A DNA stretch of 64,000 nt, taken from assembly GCA_964454645.1 (NCBI GenBank), contig CAYVTM010000002.1, positions 310,001 to 374,000 on the forward strand, given 5' to 3'. Numbering within the stretch: the stretch's first letter is position 1; every line of letters begins with the position of its first letter. The notes below the pieces were generated by a model. It was not told the DNA's origin. It worked only from the letters and a program-made list of their open reading frames with translations, and ran no database searches. Positions 37,551-46,811 of this stretch are shown here, one piece after another. Made by a program: the position numbers and the translations under genes. The stretch is from CAYVTM01 sp964454645. Lineage in GTDB: Bacteria > Bacteroidota > Bacteroidia > Sphingobacteriales > Sphingobacteriaceae.

Positions 37551-38693
37551 ATGGCCGGCATTTATATACATATCCCTTTTTGTAAGCAGGCTTGCCATTA
37601 TTGTGACTTTCATTTCAGCACTTCCTTACAACGTAAAGACGAATTATTATCTGCTTTATTGCATGAACTTACCCTTCGTAAAGGTTACCTCGGTGAGGAG
37701 ATAATCAATACCGTTTATTTGGGAGGAGGTACTCCTTCTTTATTAAACGAAGTAGAAATTAACAGACTGTTCGAAGAAATACATAAGCATTTTAAGGTGT
37801 CTGAAGATGCTGAATGTAGTTTTGAAGCAAACCCCGACGATTTGAACAAAGCTAAAATCCAAGAGCTACGCAATACTCCTGTCAATCGCTTAAGCATTGG
37901 AATACAATCTTTTTTTGATGAAGACCTTCGATGGATGAACCGGGGACATACTGCATCCGATGCCGATGGCTCTATTAAACGAGCACAGGATGCGGGTTTT
38001 TCGAATATCAGCATCGATCTCATCTATGGGATTCCCGGACTAAGCGACCAGCATTGGAAAGAAAATATTTATCGCAGTATCGCACTGCAGGTACCTCATA
38101 TTTCTTCCTATGCTTTAACCGTAGAACCTAAAACAGCTTTAGCACATTTTATAAAAACCAATAAGGTTCAGGCTCTCTCAGATGAACAAAGCAGCAGCCA
38201 GTTTACCATTTTAATGAACCTGTTAAAAGAAAACAGTTTTCTCCATTACGAAATTTCTAATTTCTGTAAAGAGGGTTTCTATTCGAAACATAATTCATCT
38301 TATTGGAAAGGTGCCAGCTATTTGGGGATAGGCCCTTCGGCACATTCTTACAATCAGCTGGAACGCCAATGGAATGTTTCGAACAATGCGAAATACATTG
38401 CCGCCATTCAGCAAAACGAATTACCCGCAAGCCTTGAAATACTTAGTAAAGCCGATCGCATAAACGAATATGTAATGGTATCTTTACGTACGATGTGGGG
38501 TATTGACATCGACTATATACGTACTCATTTCGGCATCGAAATACTTGAACAGATTTTAAAAACAAGCCGAACTTACCTCTCCCAGGATTTATTAATTCTT
38601 GAGGGATCTATTTTAAAAACAAGCGACAAAGGCAAGCATTTTTCCGACCGTATTGCTTCCGGATTATTTATTGATCAAGATCAGATTATATGA
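37551..38693 (+). CDS. hemW: Radical SAM heme chaperone HemW
   Basis: Radical SAM protein of 380 residues that delivers heme to respiratory enzymes; older annotation calls it oxygen-independent coproporphyrinogen oxidase. The cluster motif CKQACHYC (Cys11, Cys15, Cys18) is close to the N-terminus, GGGTPS follows near residue 58, and a HemN-type C-terminal domain is present. The N-terminal extension of true HemN (about 50 residues before the cluster motif) is missing, which favours HemW. It diverges from the barrel gene by 28 bases and overlaps the next gene by 4 bases. Confidence 0.92.
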   Translation: MAGIYIHIPFCKQACHYCDFHFSTSLQRKDELLSALLHELTLRKGYLGEEIINTVYLGGGTPSLLNEVEINRLFEEIHKHFKVSEDAECSFEANPDDLNKAKIQELRNTPVNRLSIGIQSFFDEDLRWMNRGHTASDADGSIKRAQDAGFSNISIDLIYGIPGLSDQHWKENIYRSIALQVPHISSYALTVEPKTALAHFIKTNKVQALSDEQSSSQFTILMNLLKENSFLHYEISNFCKEGFYSKHNSSYWKGASYLGIGPSAHSYNQLERQWNVSNNAKYIAAIQQNELPASLEILSKADRINEYVMVSLRTMWGIDIDYIRTHFGIEILEQILKTSRTYLSQDLLILEGSILKTSDKGKHFSDRIASGLFIDQDQII

Positions 38694-39442
38694 AAACAGA
38701 AATTCAATTCAACTCTATCAAATACATTATTGATTTATCTAAACCTATCGATATTTCTATTCCTCTGCGAAATGGAGAAAGCGTGAATGCTTTTCATATT
38801 CCTGATGCTCGTTTCGAGCCTATACGTATAGGAAACTTTGTGGGGTCGGTACGGGAAGGCGGATCGGCAAATTGTGAGAACTTGTTTATCAATGCGCATG
38901 GTAACGGAACTCACACCGAATGCTTAGGCCATATCAGTAAAGAACGTGTATGTATTAATGATTGTCTGAAACATTTTCATTTTATGGCAAAACTACTAAG
39001 CGTAAGTCCTAAACAACATACAAATGGGGACACCGTCATTACCGCCGATCAGATAAACCTGACTGATATTCCTGATCATATCGAAGCGTTGATTATACGT
39101 ACACTACCCAATATTAAAGATAAGCTCACAAAAAAATATTCGGGGAATAACCCTTGTTATTTAGACCCTGTTCTCTGTAAAAACATTCGCGGGAAAGGAA
39201 TTAAACACTTGCTGATCGATTTACCTTCGGTAGATCGCGAAGAAGACGGAGGAGAACTTGCCGCTCACCATGCTTTTTGGAATTATCCCGAAAATCCTCA
39301 ATATGCTATGACGATTACCGAAATGGTATTTATCCCCGATACCCTTGCAGATGGGGAATATTTTTTGAACCTTCAGATTGCTTCTTTCGAGAGCGATGCA
39401 AGTCCGAGTAAACCTGTGCTCTATGATGTATCAGCCCTCTGA
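38690..39442 (+). CDS. Cyclase family protein (kynurenine-formamidase-like fold)
   Basis: 250-residue metal-dependent hydrolase fold. The family motif HxGTHxDxPxH appears as HGNGTHTECLGH, with Glu in place of the usual Asp. A second metal-site region is likely near LIDLPSVDREEDGGELAAHHAFW. Members cleave formyl-kynurenine or other amides, and the substrate here cannot be inferred. It overlaps hemW by 4 bases (ATGA), so the two are translationally coupled. The Asp-to-Glu change is conservative and may still bind zinc. Confidence 0.8.
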   Translation: MKTEIQFNSIKYIIDLSKPIDISIPLRNGESVNAFHIPDARFEPIRIGNFVGSVREGGSANCENLFINAHGNGTHTECLGHISKERVCINDCLKHFHFMAKLLSVSPKQHTNGDTVITADQINLTDIPDHIEALIIRTLPNIKDKLTKKYSGNNPCYLDPVLCKNIRGKGIKHLLIDLPSVDREEDGGELAAHHAFWNYPENPQYAMTITEMVFIPDTLADGEYFLNLQIASFESDASPSKPVLYDVSAL

Positions 39443-39583
39443 TGAGTCAGCTTTTCAGGCTGGATAGACGCATATTAGATATAGAGGTGTTGTCCTTCAG
39501 GCTGAGTGGGGATGGTATGCGTTAAGATGCAAAAACCGGATACTCTCATAAAACACATTTAAAAAAATTAAAAACATTTCTCA

Positions 39584-39591
39584 TAACTTTG
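39584..39591 (+). promoter_or_regulatory. Bacteroidota -7 element upstream of the metallophosphoesterase
   Basis: TAACTTTG (TAnnTTTG) lies 75 bases before the start. The 223-base gap between the cyclase gene and this one shows nothing else apart from a short duplicated word, TTCAGGCTG. Confidence 0.35.
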
Positions 39592-39665
39592 CGTTAAATA
39601 TTCAGTCTAAAACCCAGTTAAACAAAATATTAGCTCCGAAAGGCTGATCAATACATCAATAATCC

Positions 39666-40955
39666 ATGGAAAGTCGCTTTTTAAGCCTCGTTTTTATCAG
39701 TATCATCCTCCTAGCAATCGATTACTACGTTTTTCAAGCTATAAAAAGCAGTACCATTCAAAAAAGTAAAAAAACCCGTTCCCGTTTATTTATTTCATAC
39801 TGGTTTATTACTGCCTTTACACTTGCAGGAATGTTTATAGGAATATTCTTATCCGTAGGGCGATTAATACGGGCGATTGTCTTCATTTGGTTCTTTATTC
39901 ACTATTTTTCGAAAATTTTTACGGTTCCTTTCTTACTCATCGACGATATCCGTCGTGGAATAAACTGGTTGATCCATAAAGTAAGTAAGCAGGAAGATCC
40001 CGAACTTCAGCCGATCCCTCAAACTGCCGATACCGAAGTTCCCATTAAATCTCGGAAAGGGATGAGCCGTTCGGAATTTTTAAGCAAGACCGGACTTTTT
40101 GTTGCAGGAATCCCCTTTGTATCGATGAACTATGGAATGATTTCGCAAAATGTATATGATTACCGCGTCAAACGTCGAACCATTTATATGCCTAATCTTC
40201 CCAAAGCTTTCGACGGAATTCGTATCGGACAAATTTCCGATATCCATAGTGGCAGTTTCTACGATAAAATTGCTGTTCAGGGAGGCATCGATCTGTTGAA
40301 TGCAGAAAAATGCGACCTCGTTTTTTTTACCGGCGACCTTGTAAACGACCAAACTTCCGAAATGAAAAGCTATATGAATGTTTTCGACAAAGTGAAAGCA
40401 CCACTCGGGGTATATTCTATTTTAGGGAATCATGATTACGGCGATTATATGCAATGGACAAGTCCTGCTGCCAAACAACAAAACCTGGAAGATATGTACC
40501 GGGTACATAAAAATTTAGGTTGGGATTTATTACGCAATGAAAACCGCATCATTACGCAATCGGGAGAACAACTTGCAATTATCGGTATCGAAAACTGGAG
40601 CTCTTCAAACCGCTTCCCTAAGAAAGGGCGCATGGATTTAGCTGTTCAAGGAACTGAAGAAGCAGCGGCGAAGCTGTTACTCTCTCACGATCCCAGTCAT
40701 TGGAATGCTCAGGTTACCAAAGAATATAAGGATATCGATATGATGTTCTCGGGGCATACGCACGGTATGCAGTTCGGGGTGGAATTTGCAGGTTTTCAAT
40801 GGAGCCCCGCTCAATACGTATATCCGGAGTGGTCAGGGCTTTACGAGAATGCCCATCAGAAATTGTATGTGAATGTTGGTTACGGATTCCTGGGTTATCC
40901 CGGACGAATTGGCATGTTACCCGAAATTACGATCTTTGAGCTGAAAACGGCTTAA
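39666..40955 (+). CDS. Membrane-anchored metallophosphoesterase
   Basis: 429 residues. Three hydrophobic segments lie in the first 105 residues, then a linker with MSRSEFLSKTGLFVAG (a second hydrophobic start), then a calcineurin-like phosphoesterase domain from about 180. All metal-binding blocks are present: ISDIHSG, GDLVND, GNHDYG, LLSHDP and GHTHGMQ. The catalytic domain most resembles the YkuE/LpxH-like group and should lie outside the cytoplasmic membrane. The gene is followed after 8 bases by a UbiA-like gene, suggesting a shared transcript. The substrate could be a nucleotide or lipid and is not defined. Confidence 0.9.
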   Translation: MESRFLSLVFISIILLAIDYYVFQAIKSSTIQKSKKTRSRLFISYWFITAFTLAGMFIGIFLSVGRLIRAIVFIWFFIHYFSKIFTVPFLLIDDIRRGINWLIHKVSKQEDPELQPIPQTADTEVPIKSRKGMSRSEFLSKTGLFVAGIPFVSMNYGMISQNVYDYRVKRRTIYMPNLPKAFDGIRIGQISDIHSGSFYDKIAVQGGIDLLNAEKCDLVFFTGDLVNDQTSEMKSYMNVFDKVKAPLGVYSILGNHDYGDYMQWTSPAAKQQNLEDMYRVHKNLGWDLLRNENRIITQSGEQLAIIGIENWSSSNRFPKKGRMDLAVQGTEEAAAKLLLSHDPSHWNAQVTKEYKDIDMMFSGHTHGMQFGVEFAGFQWSPAQYVYPEWSGLYENAHQKLYVNVGYGFLGYPGRIGMLPEITIFELKTA

Positions 40956-40963
40956 ACAATCGA

Positions 40964-41830
40964 TTGAAAAAGTATCTACAGCCCGGTCTGGATTATCTTA
41001 TCTACAGCAATCTGTTTATTGCCTGTGCTGCTATGGCTCAGGGAGCACTCACTTATTTATTGCTGCATTCGAGTATAAATTATGAGATTATCGTTCTCCT
41101 CTTTTTCTGCTGCCTGTTTACCTATAACCTTGCCTCGATAAAAAATATAGATTCGGGTAATGAACAAACCCTCAACAGCCGCGAACGCTGGATTTCGAAA
41201 CATTATCCTGTCGTTTATACGCTGCTTCTGATTTCTGCCCTTGCTATTGTCTTATTTACTCTTTTAGTAAGCCTTGAAAGTATTGTCGTATTATTCATAC
41301 TCGGGACCCTTTCCGTCTTATACAACATACCTATTCCGATACCCGGGAAACGCAAGATTATCTTACGTAAAATATCCGGACTTAAACTATTCTTAATCGC
41401 ATTTGTATGGTCGGGAAGCTGCGTACTGATTCCTTATTTCGAAAGTGATGCTGTTCTTTCATTAAAAAACATAAGCATACTTTTTATTAAGCGATTTCTA
41501 TTTATTACAGCCATTACAATCCCTTTTGATATTCGCGATATCTACAACGATTATAAAAATGATGTAAAAACACTTCCTCTTTTAATCGGCAAAAAAGCCT
41601 CTTATCTTTTTTGCCTGATTTTAATTTTCATCTGCATACTCTTATTTATCGCCTACGATTACAGCCAGGATAGCGGGGTCTTCTACGGTCTTATCCTTAC
41701 CTTATTGATAAGTGCAGTGCTCATTTTTAATTCACGTATACATAAAAACGAGTATTATTACCTGATAATTCTCGACGGAATGCTCATTTTACAGTATTTT
41801 CTGGTACTGCTGTTTAAAAGCTTGCTTTAG
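40964..41830 (+). CDS. UbiA-like membrane protein with one of two Asp motifs
   Basis: 288 residues with about eight hydrophobic helices. Starts at TTG. The loop after helix 6 carries DIRDIYNDYKNDVKTLPLLIGK, which matches the second Asp-rich motif of UbiA prenyltransferases (DxxDxxxD). The first motif (NxxxDxxxD) is expected near residue 55, where the sequence reads NLASIKNID. So the first Asp site is degenerate. It may be a divergent prenyltransferase or a protein that has lost activity. It is 8 bases downstream of the phosphoesterase gene. Confidence 0.65.
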   Translation: MKKYLQPGLDYLIYSNLFIACAAMAQGALTYLLLHSSINYEIIVLLFFCCLFTYNLASIKNIDSGNEQTLNSRERWISKHYPVVYTLLLISALAIVLFTLLVSLESIVVLFILGTLSVLYNIPIPIPGKRKIILRKISGLKLFLIAFVWSGSCVLIPYFESDAVLSLKNISILFIKRFLFITAITIPFDIRDIYNDYKNDVKTLPLLIGKKASYLFCLILIFICILLFIAYDYSQDSGVFYGLILTLLISAVLIFNSRIHKNEYYYLIILDGMLILQYFLVLLFKSLL

Positions 41831-41845
41831 TTCCCGAATTTCTAG

Positions 41846-41853
41846 TAGATTTG
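41846..41853 (+). promoter_or_regulatory. Bacteroidota -7 element before the DUF6265-type lipoprotein
   Basis: TAGATTTG (TAnnTTTG), with a possible -33 TTG at 41822-41824, which is 21 bases away and slightly long. It lies 18 bases before the ATG. Confidence 0.4.
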
Positions 41854-41871
41854 TTTTACTAAACGAAAACC

Positions 41872-42342
41872 ATGCTACGCAACCGACTTTTACCATTCTG
41901 CTTATCTCTTACTTTAGGTCTATATGCCTGTAGTGCAAACAACCCCAATGATATAAGCCAATTAAAATTTATATTGGGCGAATGGGAAAGCATAAACCCC
42001 GAAGGCGCACTTTACGAAGTATGGGAAAAAGAAAACGATAGTGTATATGCGGGACATGCCTATGCCTTGTCGGGAAAAGATACCACCTTTTCTGAAATAG
42101 CTAAAATCATTAAACGCAACGATGGCATTTACTACAGCGTAACCGTGAACCACGGAAGCACTACCGATTTCTTATTGATAAGTACCGGCAAAGAATGTAT
42201 ATTCGAGAATCCAAATCATGATTACCCACAACGTATTATCTATTCTAAGCATCATTCCGACTCCTTATATGCACGCATAGAGGGGACGGTCGACAATGCG
42301 TTTTCGAAAGAAGAATTTTTTTACGGGAAATCCCGAAAATAG
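41872..42342 (+). CDS. Small lipoprotein, DUF6265-like
   Basis: 156 residues with a lipoprotein signal (GLYAC, Cys20). The pattern of an early G-E-W (LGEWES), YEVWEKENDSVYAGHAY and FENPNHDYPQRIIY matches the DUF6265 family, small beta-barrel proteins of unknown function. The conserved HDYPQRI segment may line a ligand pocket, but no ligand is known to me. It has its own likely promoter and converges on the response-regulator gene, with 11 bases between the stops. Confidence 0.75.
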   Translation: MLRNRLLPFCLSLTLGLYACSANNPNDISQLKFILGEWESINPEGALYEVWEKENDSVYAGHAYALSGKDTTFSEIAKIIKRNDGIYYSVTVNHGSTTDFLLISTGKECIFENPNHDYPQRIIYSKHHSDSLYARIEGTVDNAFSKEEFFYGKSRK

Positions 42343-42353
42343 ATCCCGTGATC

Positions 42354-43049
42354 TTATCCTTCTAACGAAAATTTATATCCTACACCTCTAACCGTTTGTA
42401 AATAGGCAGGGCGCTCCGGATTTTCTTCAATCTTCTTACGCAAGCGAACAATATGCATATCCAGCGTACGGGTATTCACATCGGAATTATAACCCCATAC
42501 AACCATCATTAACTCATCGCGATTAACAACTTTATTAATATTTTTCAGGAAGTATAATAAGATACGATTTTCCAGAATGGTTAACTCTATTTTCTTTCCG
42601 TCTTTGATCAGCATATGGATATTCGGATGATGTTCCATATTCGCAAATTTGATAGCATCCGACTTATCCGAATTCACCAAATAAGTAACTTTATTGTCGA
42701 TTAATGCCATTAACACATCCATATTAAAGGGTTTGGTGATATAATCGGACACCCCGAAATTGTATGCATCAATTTTATCTATATCCTGAGATTTTGCCGT
42801 AATCATAATGACTACACCATTGTATTCTTTCTTACGGATAGAAGAACATACCTCACTCCCCGACTTTCCGGGTAACATCCAATCCAATAAAACGATATGA
42901 GGGTTCTCTTTCATAATCAATTCTTCTCCCGAAGTACCGTCGGCAGCTTCAAGTACCTGATACCCTTCCGAACTGATTCGCTGACTTACCAGAAAACGTA
43001 AATTGCTGTCGTCTTCGACTAATACAATCTTAACCTGACTTTTATCCAT
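42354..43049 (-). CDS. OmpR-family response regulator
   Basis: 231 residues: an N-terminal receiver with acidic pair Asp13/Asp14, phosphoacceptor Asp56 (LLDWMLPGKSG), Thr84 and Lys106, then an OmpR/PhoB winged-helix DNA-binding domain from about 130 to the end (RTLDMHIVRLRKKIEENP and TVRGVGYKF are standard). It lies 17 bases downstream of the histidine kinase gene and is surely its partner. Target genes cannot be read from the window. The adjacent S9 peptidase is the best candidate for co-regulation or cotranscription. Confidence 0.95.
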   Translation of the reverse strand: MDKSQVKIVLVEDDSNLRFLVSQRISSEGYQVLEAADGTSGEELIMKENPHIVLLDWMLPGKSGSEVCSSIRKKEYNGVVIMITAKSQDIDKIDAYNFGVSDYITKPFNMDVLMALIDNKVTYLVNSDKSDAIKFANMEHHPNIHMLIKDGKKIELTILENRILLYFLKNINKVVNRDELMMVVWGYNSDVNTRTLDMHIVRLRKKIEENPERPAYLQTVRGVGYKFSLEG

Positions 43050-43066
43050 AACATTTAATTTAGTTT

Positions 43067-44731
43067 TTATTCAATTGGTAATATGATACGAAACTCCGAG
43101 CCTTTCCCTTCTTCACTTTTTACCGAGATTTCTCCATTCATAAATTTAACTACTTCTTTGCAAAAAGCAAGACCAATTCCAACACTTCCCTGCTGATTGA
43201 ACTGGTTTTCTACCCGGTAAAATTTATTGAAGATATTCCCTAACTCTGTTTTCGGAATACCAATACCATTATCGGTAAAATAAATCAGAAATACATTTTT
43301 CACTTTACGAATACGTATCTGCATGTTCTTTTTATCCGGGAAAGAATATTTATAAGCGTTGTCGATCATATTCTGAAACAGGCTGCTTAACAATACGGCA
43401 TCCCCGTAGAAATGCAAAACACTTTGGATAGAATAATCGATTTTAAAATCGGGGTGCTTCAATTTATATGCTTCAACAATATCACGACAGAATTCAAACA
43501 AGTCGATTTTTTCTTTTTTCATTTGTATCGACTTATTTTCAAGCTGAGTGAGCGATAGCAGCTTGTTCATCAAATCGTTCAGCTTATCTGCTTCCTCATC
43601 CAGAATTCGCCCGTATAATTCTTTATCTGTTTCCGATAATTCTTTTTTATTCTTGATAGTATTCGCTGCAATTTTGATAACGCTCACCGGAGTTTTAAAT
43701 TCATGCGTAAGGTTATTCATGAAATCGTATTGCAGCTTGAACAATTTTGCATTAATATTCAAATTACGATAGATCAACACCGCTATAAGAAGCATGATCA
43801 CATATACCACTGCAATACCTAATGCTATGGGTGTAAACAGCATGACAATCCGCTGTGTTACAAAGTTTCGTGAAGAAATAAAATACAACTGATAGTCCGC
43901 AAAAGCACCGGGCAATGCAATTCCTGTTGTAAAATAATTTATATCGGTAGCCAACGAGTCGAATACAACCGGGCGAATTAAAATATATTCGTACAAATAC
44001 GGGTTCGTATTCATAACCGGCAGCTTCATCGGGTCGAGATGAAAAGTAATAAGATCCTGATCGTAATAGGCGGAAGGGGGCATGTCCTCACTGATAAGCC
44101 TATGATATACCTTCAGGTCGGATTCGCGGGGAACATTAATAAAACTTACCTGTTTGTCGTTAAATGTATAAAACACCTTAAATACCTGATCGGAAGTGAT
44201 CGTTTTGTTTGAATCGTAATGATTAATGAAATCCACGAACTTTATAACCGACTTACTGAAATCGTTCGCATCTTTTCCGGAAAAAACCCCCAGTTTGTTT
44301 TTCTTAAAAATCAACCATTCTCTTTCGGGCTTCGTTCGGTTAATATCATAAACCGCCTTCACTCCAACCGAAAATCTATTCTGACGAAAACCATCTTCTA
44401 TTGCCTGATTGCTGATCTCGATATCATAAAAAGTGATGGAACTGATCATCGGATAATCCTGCATTAAATTTTCCGATAAACCTTTGATAGAAACCGAATC
44501 GAGGAAACCCTGGTATAAAGAAATTTGAGGGATCTTGTTAAAGATAAATTCGTTATACGGTTGTAAAGCACCTTCCATCACTTCCACCTTATCTGTCACA
44601 AATTGCGACTCAATTACTTTCTGCGTAAACTTATAACCAAAGAAAAGTGCAATAAAAAACGTTATTGTCAGAACAACAATAAAAATAGGTATCAACGCAT
44701 AGTTCTTTCGATAATTTGTTTTCTGCTGCAT
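43067..44731 (-). CDS. Sensor histidine kinase with large periplasmic domain
   Basis: 554 residues. The first membrane helix is at about 12-35, a periplasmic domain of about 260 residues follows, and a second helix lies at about 295-320. Then comes the HisKA domain with His343 in NLTHEFKTP, and the HATPase domain with the N-box NAYKYSF, DNGIGIP and GIGLAF. The sensor domain resembles no named fold to me. The stop is 17 bases before the response regulator, and the S9 peptidase stop lies 2 bases before this start, so the order is peptidase-kinase-regulator on one transcript. The signal is unknown; an envelope or peptide stress signal is an inference from the neighbour. Confidence 0.95.
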   Translation of the reverse strand: MQQKTNYRKNYALIPIFIVVLTITFFIALFFGYKFTQKVIESQFVTDKVEVMEGALQPYNEFIFNKIPQISLYQGFLDSVSIKGLSENLMQDYPMISSITFYDIEISNQAIEDGFRQNRFSVGVKAVYDINRTKPEREWLIFKKNKLGVFSGKDANDFSKSVIKFVDFINHYDSNKTITSDQVFKVFYTFNDKQVSFINVPRESDLKVYHRLISEDMPPSAYYDQDLITFHLDPMKLPVMNTNPYLYEYILIRPVVFDSLATDINYFTTGIALPGAFADYQLYFISSRNFVTQRIVMLFTPIALGIAVVYVIMLLIAVLIYRNLNINAKLFKLQYDFMNNLTHEFKTPVSVIKIAANTIKNKKELSETDKELYGRILDEEADKLNDLMNKLLSLTQLENKSIQMKKEKIDLFEFCRDIVEAYKLKHPDFKIDYSIQSVLHFYGDAVLLSSLFQNMIDNAYKYSFPDKKNMQIRIRKVKNVFLIYFTDNGIGIPKTELGNIFNKFYRVENQFNQQGSVGIGLAFCKEVVKFMNGEISVKSEEGKGSEFRIILPIE

Positions 44732-44733
44732 AA

Positions 44734-46620
44734 CTATTTTGTTGACGGAATATACTCCCGTAAAAAACGTTCTACCTCGGAATAGAAAGCAATTTTATTT
44801 TCCGTATTCTCGAAACCATGCCCTTCGTTTTCAAGATAAATATAATTCACTTTCTGTTTTTGTTTCTTCAGGGTTTTCACAAAGTGATTCACCTCTTCGG
44901 CACTGACACGTGTATCCTTTGCTCCCTGGGCGATTAACAGCGGCACTTTTATCTTATCGGTATGAAAGGCAGGGGAATATTCGCGAAAATATTCTGCATC
45001 TGTTTCCGGGTTGCCAATCATTTCATAAGTCATTTGCAGATAAGGTTTATAATAAGGAGGAATATTTTTCAGATAAGCAAAAAGATTCGTCACACCGCAA
45101 TAAGAAATGGCACATTTATATAATTCAGGATTTTGTATGGCTCCGTTCAATGCAAAATATCCACCGAAACTAAAACCATATATACCAATACGCGAGGTAT
45201 CTGCAATTCCTTCTTTAATTAACCATTGCACCCCATCTGTAATATCGTCCTGCATTTTTCTTCCCAACTCTTTAAATCCGGCTTGCCAAAATAATTTACC
45301 ATAACCCTGCGAGCCTCTGTAATTTACTTGCAGCACCGCATATCCACGATTTGCAAAAAACTGTGTTTCGGAATGATATCCCCAACGGTTTCGTAACCAT
45401 GGACCACCATGCGGATAAACAAGCAGTGGTAAATTTTTCGTCTCTGCTCCATTGGGAAGGGTTAAATATCCATGCAATGTTATTCCATCTCTCGACTTAA
45501 AAGAGATAGGCTTTACATCGGCCATTTTCTCTTCATCAATCCAGGGACTCACATCCGTTATCTTTATCAGATTATCCGTATTCGATTCGTAAAGATAATA
45601 CGAACCTAAACTTTTATCACTATACGACCTGACTAATATTTTGTCTTCATCATCATTTAAGCTTACTATATAGAAATCTTTGTCATCAATCAGGCGTTTA
45701 ATTTTATCGTTAAGTTTTTGAGCTTCCTTACTCAGATACTTTACTTCATATTTCCAGGTTGTAAAACCACAATAAAGCGGTTCCCTGGTTTTGCGCGAAA
45801 AACCAAACTCGGTAACATCAACATCGGGATGTGAAAAAATAATCCGCTTCTCCTTTGCAGTCTTTAAGTCAAATTCTACGATCGCTGTTTTATCTCTTCC
45901 GATATTCGAAACCGCATAAATGTTTTGATTGTCGGGAGTGAACGTAATGGGATGTAAAGTCTCTTTAAAATTCAACGTTATTATTTTTCGAAAAGGTTTA
46001 TTCTCATCTTCCCGGTATAGAATACTTTCGTTAACTCCATCCGTTTCTACAGCAAGGCGTATCGTTCCTTCATGATCAGATCTCCAATAAGAAATATTTC
46101 CCGGATTCTCGGCAATCATTTTCAGATCGCCGGTTCGTATATTCAATCGATATAAATCAAAGACTTCTTCTTTACGTTTATTGAAAGCTATTAATATTTC
46201 ATCATCCGAATTCTCAAGATTATCGATAAACTTCATCTTTACTTTTTCGAAAGGAGTAAGGTCAATGGTTTTACTTCCATCTTTCACAACCGAATACAGA
46301 TGATAAAACTCGTCTCCGTCTTTATCTTTTAAATACAGTAATTGATCATTATTTACCCAAAAATATTTTCGGATACTACGATCGGTCTCCGATGTAAGCC
46401 GTTTAATTTCTTTGGATCTGATATTCTCGACGAAAATATTCAATCGATTTTCATAAGGCTGTAAATAGGCAATGTAATTACCGTCCGGAGAAATTTGAAG
46501 TAATGTTTTTTCCGGTATCCTGAAGAAATCTTCAATTGGAATTAACTCATGCTCTTTTACAGAATCGGTACAGGAAAAAAGAATTATAGAAAAAAAAAGT
46601 ATATATAAATGCTTCGACAT
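44734..46620 (-). CDS. S9 family peptidase (prolyl oligopeptidase type), lipoprotein
   Basis: Serine peptidase of 628 residues. I chose the ATG at 46620 because it begins a lipoprotein signal (MSKHLYILFF, lipobox LFSC). An upstream in-frame extension of 28 residues lacks one. An N-terminal beta-propeller (about 30-360) is followed by an alpha/beta-hydrolase domain. The nucleophile is Ser484 in GFSFGG, the acid lies in AQGAKDTRVS and the histidine in NEGHGF, all intact. It should cut short peptides in the periplasm. The gene ends 2 bases before the start of the kinase gene. Confidence 0.93.
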   Translation of the reverse strand: MSKHLYILFFSIILFSCTDSVKEHELIPIEDFFRIPEKTLLQISPDGNYIAYLQPYENRLNIFVENIRSKEIKRLTSETDRSIRKYFWVNNDQLLYLKDKDGDEFYHLYSVVKDGSKTIDLTPFEKVKMKFIDNLENSDDEILIAFNKRKEEVFDLYRLNIRTGDLKMIAENPGNISYWRSDHEGTIRLAVETDGVNESILYREDENKPFRKIITLNFKETLHPITFTPDNQNIYAVSNIGRDKTAIVEFDLKTAKEKRIIFSHPDVDVTEFGFSRKTREPLYCGFTTWKYEVKYLSKEAQKLNDKIKRLIDDKDFYIVSLNDDEDKILVRSYSDKSLGSYYLYESNTDNLIKITDVSPWIDEEKMADVKPISFKSRDGITLHGYLTLPNGAETKNLPLLVYPHGGPWLRNRWGYHSETQFFANRGYAVLQVNYRGSQGYGKLFWQAGFKELGRKMQDDITDGVQWLIKEGIADTSRIGIYGFSFGGYFALNGAIQNPELYKCAISYCGVTNLFAYLKNIPPYYKPYLQMTYEMIGNPETDAEYFREYSPAFHTDKIKVPLLIAQGAKDTRVSAEEVNHFVKTLKKQKQKVNYIYLENEGHGFENTENKIAFYSEVERFLREYIPSTK

Positions 46621-46811
46621 TAGACTCCTTAACAATAAATTAAATATGAAAGAACCCCTAAAAGTACATAAATCTGTAATAGCTACCCAGACCTGTAACA
46701 TCAATTTTACCGTAAAAAACTGATTATCAAACCGTTTTGAATGATACTTTCAATCCTCATAAATCGTTCATAAATAGTATATTCACAGCCTGATTCAATA
46801 CTATCTATCTG

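Noticed and set aside
39439..39445. CTGATGA, the core of a hammerhead ribozyme, next to the cyclase stop codon
   Set aside because: No matching GAAAC segment or the needed third helix follows, and the word overlaps a stop codon. It is chance.
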